A stretch of 64,000 nucleotides of DNA from Cephalopachus bancanus. Taxonomy: Eukaryota > Chordata > Mammalia > Primates > Tarsiidae. Where the stretch lies: assembly GCA_027257055.1 (NCBI GenBank), contig JAPVLO010000044.1, positions 5,518,001 to 5,582,000 on the forward strand, given 5' to 3'. The notes beneath the pieces are model-generated. The model was not told the origin of the DNA. It made no database searches and worked only from the letters and a program-made list of their open reading frames with translations. Numbering within the stretch: the first letter of the stretch is position 1; each line of letters opens with the position of its first letter. Below, in pieces: positions 24,118 through 36,113 of the stretch. The translations under genes and the position numbers were made by a program.

Positions 24118-25107
24118 ACAATACAATAATAATTGAGGACTTCAGCAACTCATTGTCAGAATTAGATCATTTAGACAGAGTTTCAACAAACATTGGTTAT
24201 AAACTGCACTTTAGACCAAACAGTCCTAAATGACATTTAGAGAACACTGTATTCAACAACTGCAGAATACATATTCTTCTCAGCACATGGAACATTCTCC
24301 AGGATGGACAAAAGCCACAAAGCAAGCCTACACAAATTTTTATAAATCGATACCATATCAAGTATCTCCTCTGACCACAATGGAATACAACTAGAAATCA
24401 ATAATAAGGGTAATCTTAGAAATTGTACAAATACATGGAACTAAGGAACATGCTTCTGATCAACCTTTGAGTCTATGGAGAAGTTAAGAAGGAAATCCCT
24501 TGCAACCAGATGTTCAAAGCCATAGTACACTATAATTATGCTTGTCTACTCTAGGCAACATAGACACTCTGCAAAAAAATAAAAACAGAATAGAGAACCC
24601 AGAATTAATTCCATGTGTTTACAGCCAACTGATTTTTGACAAAGGCATATACTGAGGAATGGAAATCCTCTTTAATAAATAATGCTGGAAAACTAGATAT
24701 CCATTTGCAGAAGAATGAAACTAGACCCCTATATACTGTTGGTGGGAATGTAAATTAGTATAGCCACTATGGAAAACAGTATGGAAATTTATTAAAAAAC
24801 TAAAAATAGGACAACCATACCATACAGCAATGTCACTACCAGGTATTTATCCAAAGGAAAAGAAATCAGTATATCAAAGGAATATACCTGTACCCCCATG
24901 TTTGTTGCAGCAGTATTCACAATAGACAAGATACAGAATCAATCTAAGTGTTCATCAGCTGATGAATAGTTAAAGAAAATGTGGTATATAAACACACTGA
25001 AATACTATTTGACCATAAAAAGAAATAAATCCTGTCATTTGCATCAGTATGTATGGAGCAAGGAGCCATTATGTTAAATGAAATAAGCCAGTCACAGAAA
25101 TTCAAAT

Positions 25108-25400
25108 ATTGACCAGCTCGGTGGCTCAACCTGCAATCCCAGCACTTTGGGAGGCTGAGGTGAGTGGATTGCCTGAGCACTGGGTTTGAGACCAGCCTGG
25201 GCAACTTGGCAAAACCTCATCTCTACGATAGATAAAAAGTTAGCCGGGCGCAGTAGCATACACTTGTAGTTCCAGCTACTTGAAGACAGAGGTGGAAGGA
25301 TCACCGGAGCCCAGCAGGTCGACGCTGGAGTGGCCGTGAGTGTGCCACGGTACTCCAGCCTGGGCAAAAGAGCGAGAATCTAACTCAAAAGAAGAAAAAA
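25108..25400 (+). mobile_element. Alu inside the 3' part of the old L1
   Basis: Dimeric Alu (accagctcggtggctcaacc start). Perfect 12-bp duplication agaaattcaaat at 25096-25107 and 25401-25412. Confidence 0.95.
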
Positions 25401-25781
25401 AGAAATTCAAATTGTATGTGTCCTCACTGATATACGTGAGCTAAGAAAGTAAATCTCATGGAGGTCGACAGTAGAATGATAATTGCTAGAGGCTGGGAAG
25501 TATGAGGGAGAGATAAAGAGAGTTAGGTGATGGGTACAGATACAGTTCGATAGGAGTAAGTTCTAGTATTCGGTAGCACAGTAGGGTGACTATAGTTAAC
25601 AACAATAGATTGTATATTTCAAACTAGGTAGAAGAAAAAATTTGAAACAAAGAAATGATAAATGTTTGTGGTTGTGGATATCCTAAATACATTGGTTTGA
25701 TCATTACACATTGTGCACATGTTTTAAAACATTAGATGTACCTCATAAATATGTACACATATTATGTATCAATTAAAAAGA

Positions 25782-26079
25782 TTTTTTTTTGAGATGAGGT
25801 CTCAGTCACCCAGACTGGATGGAGTACAGTGGCACCGTCACAGCTTACTGCAGCCTTGACTGTCTGGTCTCAAGAGATCCTTCCACCTCAGCCTCCCTAG
25901 TACCTGGGACTACAGGTGTGTGCTGCTATTCCTGGCTTATTTTTTTAATCTTAATTTTTTGTACAAAGGAGGTCTTGCTATGTTGCTTCAGCTGGTCTCA
26001 AGCTCCTGGACCCAAGCGATTCTCCCACCTCAACCTCCCAAAGTGCTGGGATTACAGGCGTGAGCCACTGTACCCAGCC
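25782..26079 (-). mobile_element. AluJ-like Alu, minus strand
   Basis: T-run then gagatgaggtctcagtcacc. Left arm ends gcgtgagccactgtacccagcc. Sequence is close to the ancestral Alu (ctcaagcgattctcccacc-type wording) and unlike the lineage-specific copies. Abuts the end of the old L1. Confidence 0.85.
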
Positions 26080-27436
26080 AAAAAAATATTTTTAAACTTG
26101 TTGATTTAATAAATGAGAGACATTTGTTTATAGGAGTTATAATTTTGAAGTAAAAAATCTGTTATATAAAATGTGTTTAATGAGTGATCTTTCAGAAGTT
26201 CACTTTAAATATATAAGAATGTGCTAAAATTCTAATTATTATGATTGTTTTATTTAAAATCCTGCCTCTGCTTTTGAAATCATTTCAGCAAACATTGAGT
26301 ACCTGTTTCATGCAAAAGTCCCTGCTTTTCATTATATGAGATACAAAGAAGGCAAGAAATGGTTTCAGCCGTCAAAGATCATTTAGTTTACTGGGGAAAA
26401 CTGATTAGTGCAGCCATGAAAAGTGATAGAACAAAATAAGCACATATTAGTTACATACTTCTATGTAATAACAAAAGAGGTAGTATGTTGTGGTAGACCC
26501 ACTAATCTTGTGACTATTGAGTCCTACACAGTTTAACTAAGAATTTGGCCACAGACACACACACACAGACACACACACACAGACACACACACACAAAGTG
26601 AATTATACAGGTCTCATTGTTCATAATACAATCGTTCCTTAGTCTACAAAGCTTTTCCAAACAATTATCTCTAGAAGAAATTCTTAGTATAGGTGGAACT
26701 TTCTATCAGGGACAAGACATAGAATGTAAATAAATTCTCGATTGCAATAGTATTTTTTCTTTTTTTGCATTTTTGTTCATTAGCTTTTTAAATAACCAAA
26801 TCTGTATAGCTTTTAATAACTCTCCACTATAGAGTTAAACATAATTTATTTAACGAATCCTCTTTTGAACAGTTGTTTCTAGTTTTTTAAAAAATTATTT
26901 TATTCTTTTTGTCTGATTTTGTGTATGTTTGTCTTAAGTTCCTCAAGGAGAGTTTCTGAAAGTAAAATAAATGGTAAAAACAAGTATAAACATTTTTAAA
27001 GAGGTGAAACATTGCTGTGTTGCTTTTCAGAAAGGATTATGAGAGTGCTTGTTTTTCTCACCTTTGGCAACACTAGACAATTGAATTATCACCAATTTGA
27101 CAGGTGAAAAACTGATATTTCATTATAATTTTGATATGGTTATCTCAGATTATTAGTGAAATACAGTTTTTAAAATATCTGAGTTGACCATTTCTGTGTT
27201 TTCTCTTACAGATTGCTGGCTTTTCCTAAGTTCTCTACTTAGGTTTAAAGTTCTGTTATTCTGACATCAAGGGACTTATATACAACCACTGGTCATTCTG
27301 ACTCATCCCTAATACTGCTTTCAAAATAGTCTTCAAGGGTTCACGTTCTTTAGAACTCCAAATCTCTATAGTAATCTGATCATATTATTCTGATTATCTC
27401 ATTGACTTCAATAATCTATTTTTAGAAAATAAAGGT
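26080..27436. other. Unique DNA with a CA-rich simple repeat
   Basis: Mostly unremarkable AT-rich DNA. A (CA)n tract with regular cagac interruptions lies at 26550-26596. The stretch near 26285-26430 resembles an ancient mammalian repeat, too weak to name. Confidence 0.4.
26550..26596. repeat. Interrupted (CA)n repeat
   Basis: Blocks of acacacacac are separated by single AG steps at regular spacing (acag then acacacacac, three times). Confidence 0.9.
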
Positions 27437-27718
27437 GCCAGGTTCGGTGGCTCAGCCTGTAATCCTGCGCCTTTGGGAGGCTGAGGTGAGTGGATTGCCT
27501 GAACCCGCGGGTTCGAGACCCGCCTGGGCAGCGAGACCTCATCTCTACAATAAATCAAAAAATCATCCGGGCATGGTAGTGCATGCCTGTAATTCCAGCT
27601 ACTTGGAAGGCTGAGGTGGAAGGATCGCCGGAGGCCAGCAGGTCGAGGCTGCGGTGGCCGGGAGCGGCCACTGCACTCCAGTCTGGGCGACAGAGTGAGA
27701 CTCCAACCCAAAAAAAAA
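27437..27718 (+). mobile_element. Alu, best copy of the youngest subfamily
   Basis: Full dimer. Shows the subfamily marks: ggctcagcctg instead of ggctcacgcctg, cgcctttggg, loss of the acttgg segment after ctgggca, a left-arm hairpin gcggg..cccgc, and a right-arm hairpin gtggccg..cggccac. Likely duplication agaaaa(t/g)aaa around the ends. Confidence 0.92.
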
Positions 27719-27789
27719 GAAAAGAAATGTATGGCTTTTAGTCACTTGGACCCCCTCCATGCACAGTGGAAATGGTCATCAATTACTTA

Positions 27790-28206
27790 AAGTAGACTGT
27801 TACATTCTTTTATTACAGAAAAGGAAAATCAGGCACACCATCTCTTCAGCTCCTTTTATAACTAAGGAAACAAAGACAAAATATCATAATCCTGGTTCTT
27901 GTCCAACAATGGAATCTGTTTCAGGAGTCCAATTGAAAAAGTAGATATTTGCAGTTAATCTCGCTTGATGTTCTTGATTTAGGATTATTTGACTTGAGAC
28001 AAAAATATATCTGAGGTAATGGATGAAATATCCATATAGGCATTTGTTGTCAGTTCCTGTGAATTTGAGAAAACATGAAGGTCAGAACCTAAAGTTTGGG
28101 ACTCTTCTGCATTGTTGCGACCATAGAAATGGTTGAGCTCTGAAATGGTTGAGATGTATATAAAGAGACAACCACTGTCTTCAGTTTCTTCTTCCTGGAA
28201 TCTTCT
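27790..28206 (-). other. Candidate 3'-terminal exon, minus strand, gene unknown
   Basis: On the minus strand a tract ending tttatttgcag (AG at 28208-28207) precedes an open frame of about 73 codons from 28206 to a TAA at 27985. The frame begins RRFQEEETEDSGC and ends SSITSDIFLSQVK. It is acidic and protein-like rather than simple AT-rich noise. About 170 bp further on is aataaa (minus strand, 27813-27808), a possible polyadenylation signal. A second overlapping minus frame (28271-28089, KKEKYEFICREDSRKKK) crosses the proposed acceptor. The block could therefore instead be part of a frameshifted pseudogene, or chance. I do not recognise the protein and found no upstream exon. Confidence 0.3.
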
Positions 28207-28274
28207 CTGCAAATAAACTCATACTTTTCTTTTTTATCCAAATAAATTATGATTAATCTTAATTCAGACATATT

Positions 28275-28959
28275 AGCATATCAACACATAGATTGACATG
28301 GTTTTAAAATATATATATGACTTTCCATTATATAAAGATAATATTTAATTTAATTTTCCTCTCTTCGTAGCTATTTGTGTATTTCTCCTTTTTGTTTCCA
28401 TCATTGCTCCATTTTGTACTTAGATCTCTAACTTCTTATGCAACCATAGGCATATTAGATATTCCTAGTATTTTAATTAAGGTTATGTATGTGCATTTTT
28501 TCCTTAAATATCTTTTATCATGGAATATTTCAAATATACCAAAGAAGATAAAGAATAAACTAGAATGAACAAATATTTAAAACTTTTACTACTGTTCTTA
28601 TAAATATTGTGGTTTTCCTTCAGAGGTTGTACCAGTTTACATTTTCATAAAAATGTATGAAAGTACTCATTTTGCCACCATAGGGTATTTTTTATCCTTT
28701 GTTTTTTAAAGTGTTTATTTATTAATTATGGGCTATTTCAAACATTCAAATAAATAGATAAAACATTTGTTATTCGAGATATTCACATTTTGTCAGTTTC
28801 ATAGGTTAAAAATCATGTATTATTTTTGATTTCTTGAAATTATTAATGTAAACAACTTTTCATATACTTATTGATTATTTATAATTATTTTTCTTGGAAT
28901 TACCTATTCATATAATTTGCCCATTTTTCTGTTAGAATTTTTTCTTTTCTTTAAAAAAA
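28275..28959. other. Unique DNA, possible old L1M-like scraps
   Basis: Phrases such as atggaatatttcaaatatac recur here and near 11050, resembling an old interspersed repeat. No firm call. Confidence 0.3.
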
Positions 28960-28966
28960 ATGTGTT

Positions 28967-29249
28967 AGCCGGGCATGGGGGCTCATGCCAAGGTGAGAGG
29001 ATTGCCTGAGCCTGCTGATATCCTTTGAGACCAGCCTGGGCAACTTGGCAAGACCTCACCTCTATAATAAATCAAAAAGTTAGCCGGGCATGGTGACGTG
29101 TGCCTGTAGTTGCAGTTACTTGGAAGGCTGAGGCGGTAGGATTACCTGAGCCCAGCAGGTCAAGGTTGTGGTGACCATGAGTGTGCCACTGCACTCCAGC
29201 CTGGGCAACAGAGTGAGACACCAGCTCAAAAAAAAAAATTAATAAAAAG
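28967..29249 (+). mobile_element. Alu with left-arm deletion
   Basis: Starts agccgggcatgggggctcatgcc and then jumps to aaggtgagaggattgcc, missing about 30 bp. Right arm complete. Duplication atgtgtt at 28960-28966 and 29250-29256. Confidence 0.88.
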
Positions 29250-29256
29250 ATGTGTT

Positions 29257-30414
29257 TATTAAAAAGTTTTTTGTACCTTAAGGAAATTAGTCCTGTTTTG
29301 TGATATATGCTATACATATCTCCAGTGTGTTATGTAACTTTTTACTTCGTATAAAGTATTTTTTATTTTGGGCCATATAGAATTGTTGAATATTTACTAA
29401 TCAAATTTGTCTTTTCTTAAATGAGATCTGTGTTTTGTGTCATGCTTGGAAAACGCCATCTGTATATAAGATTGTTTAAAGCAAAGAAGTTTTTAAATGT
29501 TTTTTGGTGGTTTTATGTTTCTACATTTAAATCTAAGATACAGTTGGACCTTTTTTGTTGCTATTTTGTTAAATCTTTAGATATCCATCTCTCTGTTTCA
29601 CTGGTCCTGAGAAATTCTTTTTCACCAGCACAGACCTAATTTCTGCCTTGCTATTAAGAAATTAATTTCTGCAATTATTGTTTACCTACATCTTCCCTTA
29701 TAGATCATGTTGGTCAACTTTTCTTTTTATAGATTTGCCATAAAAAAGGAACAGTCTGAATTATTGGCCGTTTCAATAAGAGATTTATTAAATCTAAATG
29801 TAAAAAAGACTGACTTTAAAAGGAATATTATATGTAGTGACATTAAGAAGTTTGAGAATACTAGGTTAGACCCTCGACCACTTACTTTTCTGCGTTCCTA
29901 AAGAGAACCCCTGTAGATACCTGTCATCTTAAAAGAAAGACTCCTCCCTGAGTTCCAGCAGGAAGCAGGGTCCAGTTCCCTTTGTACTGTTTTCCCTTCA
30001 ACTTCATCATTTGTATTTTCAGTGATATCCCCCTTCAGGTTGGGATCCTGAGATTGAGGCCAGGAGAAATAGTCAAGTAAACTGGCATCAGATCTCGTCT
30101 GTCCTCCTTGGATCTCTGACTCCTGTTCTTTGCTCCAAGGCTTTTCATTGACTCCCTAAGTAGCCTGACAGCTTGACTTGAATTCCTTCTCCCTGTCATT
30201 TAAAGTAAAATTTGTGATACCCATGTTTTTCTTTTAATATGTAAATAGAATTATGGGAATTTATTTATTAATCTGTTTTTAATTCTCAGCAAAACCTGGC
30301 TTTCTATACCTTTATTCTCTAGAGACTAAAAAACTGCTATATTAGAAGTTAAAAGCTGAATATTGACTCTTTTTACAGACTTGCTGTAACAACCCTAATC
30401 TTCCTCTAGGTCAA
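29257..30414. other. Unique DNA
   Basis: No repeat or exon recognised. A 64-codon plus frame at 29707-29901 has no known domain. Confidence 0.35.
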
Positions 30415-30770
30415 AAGAATTTCAGGTATCCCTGAAGAGTCCAAAAAGCTTTTCAGAGGGTCCACCAGGTCAGAATGATTTTCTTAAAAACTGTAGACAT
30501 TATTTGCTTTTGTCACTCTTACTCTCTCACGAATATACAGTGGAGTTTTTCAGAGACTTCATAGCATGTTATGATGTCATTGCTCTGACATCTTATGTGT
30601 CTGCTTATGTACCCTTATGTTTTTAAAAGGTCTCTGTTTTAATTTTTAATCCGGTAAAAATCAGCAGGCATAACTCACATAAATAAAAACTCTTTGGAAT
30701 CCTCAGTAATTTCTAAGAGTGTAAAGAGGTCCTAAGCCCAAAAAGCTCGAGAAATCCTGCCCTCAGCAAA
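30415..30770. mobile_element. hAT (Charlie-like) non-autonomous relic
   Basis: The block contains cagagggtccaccaggtcag, gaatatacagtggagttttt, and ctctttggaatcctcagtaa. It ends cctaagcccaaaaagctcgagaaatcc. This is the layout of an old hAT-type MITE from mammalian genomes. Terminal inverted repeats are decayed. Named from memory of the family. Confidence 0.55.
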
Positions 30771-31486
30771 TAGTTGCCTCTGGCTGTAATAAGAAAGACT
30801 AATATAATATATTTGATACATTTATATATCAAACAGATAAAATCTTGGCTGTGACAAGTCAGTTAGATTATAACCATCTCTGTAGGTACCACCCTATTCT
30901 TTCTTTATTGTTTTTATGAAATAGTTATCATGGTTCTGACATCTATCCCTGAGATGCAACCAAATAAATAAACTTAGCTGGTCTGTTGATGAGATGATAT
31001 AAAATATATAACTCTTCACCCCAGGGATTCTTTACCATTTTCTTTATTAAGTCATTTGTCTGCTTATTACAAAACTGTAAAGATATCATTTTACATCACC
31101 TTTAGCCTCACATTTATTGGTCAAGCCCAGTATATGTTTTACTTTTAGAACTTGTTCATACTCAGAATGTCTCTCTAGTGACTTTGTGTAGGGTGAATGG
31201 GGTCCATTAGCATTTAAAAGGGCAAGTGTTGAATCATTGGTTAAGGGATTTATTTTATTTATTTAATAATACAATTACTTTTTATTCCTTCTTCAAATTC
31301 AGAATTAATTACTGGGCCTTTACTATGCCAGGCATTGTGCTAGGAAGTAAGGGTTCAAAGATGAAAAACAAGATCACTAGACTCAAGTATTACTGTAGTA
31401 TGACCCTCAGTGATGCGATTATAGCAAGACATCACTCCATTCTGTATTTAAAAGTTTAAACTTGATTTTTAAAAACACTAATTATG

Positions 31487-31510
<24 letters not shown>
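30771..31510. other. Unique DNA
   Basis: A short ancient-repeat-like phrase (ccaggcattgtgctaggaag) lies near 31330. Otherwise nothing recognised. Confidence 0.35.
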
Positions 31511-31527
<17 letters not shown>

Positions 31528-31810
31528 TTTGAGTTGCAATCTCACTTTGTCACCCAGGCTATAATGCAGTGGCACGCTCACAGCCACCGCAGCCTCGACC
31601 TGCTGAGCTCAGGTGATCTTTCTGCCTCAACCTTCCAAGTAGCTGGAACTACAAGCATATGCCACCACACCCGGCTGTTTTTTGATTTATTGTAGAGACA
31701 AAGTCTTGCCAAGTTGCCCAGGCTGGTCTCGAACTCCTGGGCTTAGGCAGTCCTCTCACCTCTGCCTCCCTAAGTGCTGGGATTACAGACTTGAGCCACC
31801 GCACCTGACT
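31511..31810 (-). mobile_element. Alu, minus strand
   Basis: TTTTC-rich T-tract then gagttgcaatctcactttg. Complete dimer of the older lineage form, ending ttgagccaccgcacctgac. Confidence 0.9.
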
Positions 31811-31904
31811 GGGCACTGTTTATGTCTTAACTATTTTAAAATGCAGCAAAATTTCGGACCCAGATGCACATTAATACTCAAAATATCATTTATTTGTAGT
31901 GTAT

Positions 31905-33125
31905 TTGATGGAGCTATACAAGATTCTTATCCTTCTCTCCTTGCACCCTCTTGGTGATCTCATGGCTTTAAGCACCATCAACATGCTGACAACTTACATA
32001 CTAGTAACCAATGTATGTATCTCCAGGCTGGTCCTCCCTCGAGCTCCAAAGTCACATATCCATCTTCCAACTAGCCATCTCCACTTCTTTTTTTTGTATG
32101 ACAGTCATTTCAAACCACGTTTCCCAAACTGAATCTTTGATCTGTCCTCCTAAACCACCTGAACCCATAATCTTCCCATCTCACTAATGTCATCCCCCTC
32201 CTTCCCATTTCTCTGTCAGAACATTGGAGCCATCTTTGCCACCTCTTCTTTCATACCTTACATCAAGTTTGTTAGGAGATCCTATTCATTCTTCCTTCAA
32301 AATATATCCACAACCTGATCACTTCTTACCAACTCTACTATAATCATCCTGTCTGAGATATTATTTCCTTCCTTTGAAATATATACACAACTTGATCTCT
32401 TTCCACTACCACAACCTGATTACTTCTAACTACCCTGGTCCAAGACACCATTATTTCTCACCTACATTATTCCATTTACTGGTTTTCTTGCTTCTACCCT
32501 TCTCCCCCTATAGTCCAGTTTTAACACATGAGCTGCAGTAATCCTTTAAAAATGAAAATTACTCTTCTCAATATCTTCTAGTGCCTTCTTCACTACATTT
32601 AGAGCATTATCCTTAAAGTGGCCTTCTAGGCTCTGCATGCTTTGACCCCTCATTACCTCTTTAACCTTTTATCCTAGACTTTTCCCACTTGATGGTATGA
32701 GCTAGCCACACTTGCTGTTTCTTAAACCCTTACAAGGCAAGATCCAGGCTAGCGCTTGGGTTAAGGAGCTGTTTTTTCTGCCTAGAATATTATTCTTCCA
32801 GATAGCCATATCACCTATTTCAGGTTATTTCTCCAAACATACTTTTCCTCTTTCTTTGCTTAAATGTTTTATTCTCAGTCAAGGGCTGCTGTATTCCAAA
32901 TTGCAACTTTCAAGCATTTTCCTTTGCCCTTGTTCTTCTTTACTTTTTCTTCTTACTCTTTCACCTGCTAAAATACTACATACTTAATGTTTTTATTTCT
33001 CATTTCTGTACTAGAATATAAGCTCCATGAATGCAGAGATTTTTGTTTGACTTGTTCACTGACATTCCTCCAGTACAGTGTCTGGTACCACATAGGAGCT
33101 TGATGGCTTTCTGTTGAATAGATAG
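31905..33125 (+). repeat. L2 (LINE2) relic, plus strand
   Basis: Contains the L2 3' region in order: ccctggtccaagacaccatt, ctacattattccatttactgg, then ggcaagatcc, and finally gaatataagctccatgaatgc and cagtacagtgtctggtaccac. Highly diverged, no coding frame. Confidence 0.7.
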
Positions 33126-33914
33126 TCATATTTTTGGCAGCAGAACTGAACCTACAGCAGAACAGAACCTAAGGACATCTAGCATATTTTTTAAGTACTC
33201 AAACTGTCCCTAATTGGTAGACCTCTTTCCACTAAAGATTTAACAGTTAACAAAGGGAGCTCTTGATGAAGTTGGTGTTTATTTGCAGAGGTTCAAAACA
33301 TACATTATTGAATGGGCTTTCTTGTAAAAACTCCATAAGTTTCTCAGAAATATATACAATGGTTAGAGACTTTGTGAGAATTTTATCTAAGCAGATGTAG
33401 AAAGTAATAGACACATTTTTCAAGAATTTTGTTCATTTTTCTAAAAATACAAATCAAATCACTTCAACCTTAAGATATCGTGAGGTTATCTTGTGAACCA
33501 CATCTAAATGCATTCAGTTTGAACTGATTCAAATTCTGTTCCGAAAAATAGTTGATCTTTATCAGCAAAGATGAAGAGACCTATTTACTAAAAACTGCAC
33601 TTGTTTCTGGTGATATTATGTTCTCTGATAAGGAAGGGGCATCAGAGAGACAAAGTAAGAGAAAATGTGTTGTTGCAAGTATACTTTAACTTCTCTGATA
33701 CTTCAACACATTTATTCCTTGAGTAAACACTTCTGAGAGAAACTTCATAGATATTCTGTGTTGGCAATATTAGACTTGCTTAATTCATAGCTATTGGTAC
33801 CATGGCTTTTCATCCAGAGAAGTACCCCTTTTACCCTATCCCAAAAGCCTTTCAAAGCATCAAATCTGCCGTAGTTTTTAGTCTTTATCTGAAATAGTCA
33901 GGATTAAATAATAA
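33126..33914. other. Unique DNA
   Basis: Nothing recognised. Confidence 0.4.
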
Positions 33915-34110
33915 GAAAAATAAATACCATTTATTGAGCACTTAGATGAGCCTGCCCTATTGCAAGTACTTTGTGTATATTTGTTTATTTAATTCTCACA
34001 ACCACCTCATGGAATACGTTCTATTATTAGCCCCATCACATGTATTGAAACCAACATACAGAGGTTAAGTAACTTCCCCATGAAACCCAAGAGTCTTTAT
34101 ACCTTTAAAC
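33915..34110 (-). repeat. MIR, minus strand
   Basis: ccatttattgagcacttaga, aattctcacaaccacctcat, and agaggttaagtaacttcccc are the MIR order read backwards. Confidence 0.7.
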
Positions 34111-34529
34111 TTACATTTAACATATGTTTAACATAATTGATTAGACCTATGTTCTTAATATGCCTGTAGTCCCAAACCCCATTAGAATCTAGTTTAGAAT
34201 CTAGTTATGGAAACTCTGTCAACAAAAATACCCATAAAAATAAATTGTTTATAAATACCCTAAAACCTATCCATAAAATCCCTAAAAGATCACCCAGTTG
34301 AGAATAAAGTAATACATACTCACTTTAAGTGCCCGAACATTGTAGACATATGGTGCAGAAAACAAAAGATTCACATTACCAGAAACCTGGATATTAACAT
34401 AATTACTGTTTTGGTCTGTGTTCAGCATATTGTTTTGCTAAGCCTGTTCTCTGCCCACAAGGAAACATGTGATTTTTGTTTTATGCTTTGTTTTTTAATA
34501 AGTACTATATCAAAATGTAAGCCTCTATT

Positions 34530-35090
34530 CATCAGAAAATAACATTATAATAAACTGAAAGACAAGCCACAAATTGGGAGAAGATATTTACAACATATGT
34601 AATCTACTAAGAAATGAGTTCCAAAATCAGGAACTCCTATAAATCGGGTAGAAACTACTGACCAACTCGGGCAACTTGGAAAGACTTCATCTCTACAATA
34701 AATCAAAAATGCGGTAGCATACACCTGTAGTTTCAGATACTTGTAAGGCTGAGGCGGAAGATCAGCAGAGCCCAGCAGGTCGACGCTGGGGTGGCCATGA
34801 GTATGCCTCTGCACTCTGACCTGGGCAATGGAGTAAGACCCCAACTCAAAAAAAAAAAAAAAAAAAAAAGACAGACAAACTACTAGGGGGAAAATGGGCA
34901 AAAAATATGAACAGGCATATTAGAAAAACATAAATAGGAAAGGCCAATAAACATACATATTCAACATCTGTAGAAATTAGAGAAATTAAATGAAAACCAC
35001 AAGATAACAGTTTACACTCATGACATTTGCAAAACTTAATTGCAGAAACTGCTCTCATTATAAGTGAAAAGAAATCTAAAGCCTGTATGC
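34530..35090 (+). mobile_element. Old L1M ORF2 fragment, plus strand
   Basis: Decayed ORF2 C-terminal sequence (cacaaattgggagaagatat; gaaaatgggcaaaaaatatg; ccaataaacatacatattc; taaatgaaaaccacaaga). Split by the Alu at 34660. Confidence 0.65.
34660..34869 (+). mobile_element. 5'-truncated/deleted Alu
   Basis: Begins within the left arm (accaactcgggcaacttgg), also lacks the linker start, and has a complete right arm and an A24-like tail. Flanking aaactact occurs on both sides. Confidence 0.85.
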
Positions 35091-35464
35091 GTTAAGGTGG
35101 ATAAATCTCATAAACAGTGTTAAGCAGATAAAAATCTTAGAAGAATGATAACAGAGGTAAAGTTCAAACCATGCAAAACTAAACAATATATATTATGTAT
35201 GTGTGTTGTGTATGTGAGTAAATTACAAAGAACAGTGAGGAAATAACAGTAATTTTTGTAAAGAAGGAGGATAAAAGATTTAATAGAGACATAATGAATT
35301 TGAGTGACGGAGTAATCTATTAAGGGAACAGAGAGTATATAAGTGTTCATTATTCTTTATATTTTGATAGATTTTTTTAGGTTATATGAATTATTTCACA
35401 TTTTAAAAATAGTTACCAAAAAAGAGGGTCTTACATACCATTTTGTAACTTACTCTTTTTGTTG
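35091..35464. other. Unique DNA
   Basis: Nothing recognised. Confidence 0.35.
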
Positions 35465-36091
35465 TTTTTTTTTTTTTTTTAAAGATGTGGGATACAAGGA
35501 TTAGGTATACAAGTGGTCATTGTACAGGTAAAGTTTGGACCTCCCTTTGGTACCCACTTCACCTGGTTTGAGGTCAGGGACCCTTATTGATGTTGTTCCT
35601 TACCCCCCTCCCCCCAGCAGTATCCCACTACTGCCAATCCCTTTATTACCATATTATGATAAGTGTTCAGGGTCTACTTATGAATGAGAACATGTGGTAC
35701 TCAGTTCTTTCTTTCTGTGATAGATCATTGAGTGTTGTAGATTCTGAATCCATCCAAGTTGCTGCGAAGTCTGTATGTTTGTTCTTCTTTATGGCAGCAT
35801 AATATTCCATTGTGTACATGTACCACTTTTTTTAATCCTGTCCTCTTTCAGTTGGTTCCATGTTTTTGCTATTGTGAATAGTGCTGTAGTAAACATGTGC
35901 AGGTGCCTTTTTTGTAGAATGATTTGAGTTCATCCAGGTATATTCCTAGAAGGGGAATTGCTGGGTCGTAAGGAAGGTCAATGTCTAGTTCTTTTAGAAA
36001 TCGCCACACTGTTTTCCATAGAGGTTGAACTAGTTTGAATTCCCACCAACAATGCAAAAGCATTCCCTTTTCTCCACATCCTCCCCAGCAT

Positions 36092-36113
36092 CTGTTGTTG
36101 TTGTTGTTGTTGT
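36092..36113. repeat. (GTT)n repeat in L1
   Basis: Seven GTT units in the L1 ORF2 region, where the neighbouring L1 copies have two or three. Confidence 0.8.

Larger units (their letters stand above)
20400..25781 (+). mobile_element. Nearly full-length old L1 (5'UTR, ORF1, ORF2, 3'UTR), plus strand
   Basis: Begins with an L1 5'UTR (gatgactgactagaggcatc, 20410). A long GC-rich 5'UTR follows, then a decayed ORF1 start (22540-23270) and ORF2 endonuclease/RT pieces (23340-24500). The ORF2 end (24720-25090) and an L1M-type 3'UTR (tatgagggagagataaagag; gggtgactatagttaacaac) finish at about 25781. Interrupted by Alus at 22794 and 25108 and an LTR at 23713. Most of ORF1 and much of the RT domain are missing, and no frame is intact. 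The 3'UTR places it with older L1MA/L1MB-like families, an inference from memory of those consensus sequences. Confidence 0.85.

Noticed and set aside
26550..26596. Regular cagac-interrupted CA tract as a CRISPR-like array
   Set aside because: The units are only about 16 bp of simple CA repeat with no spacers.
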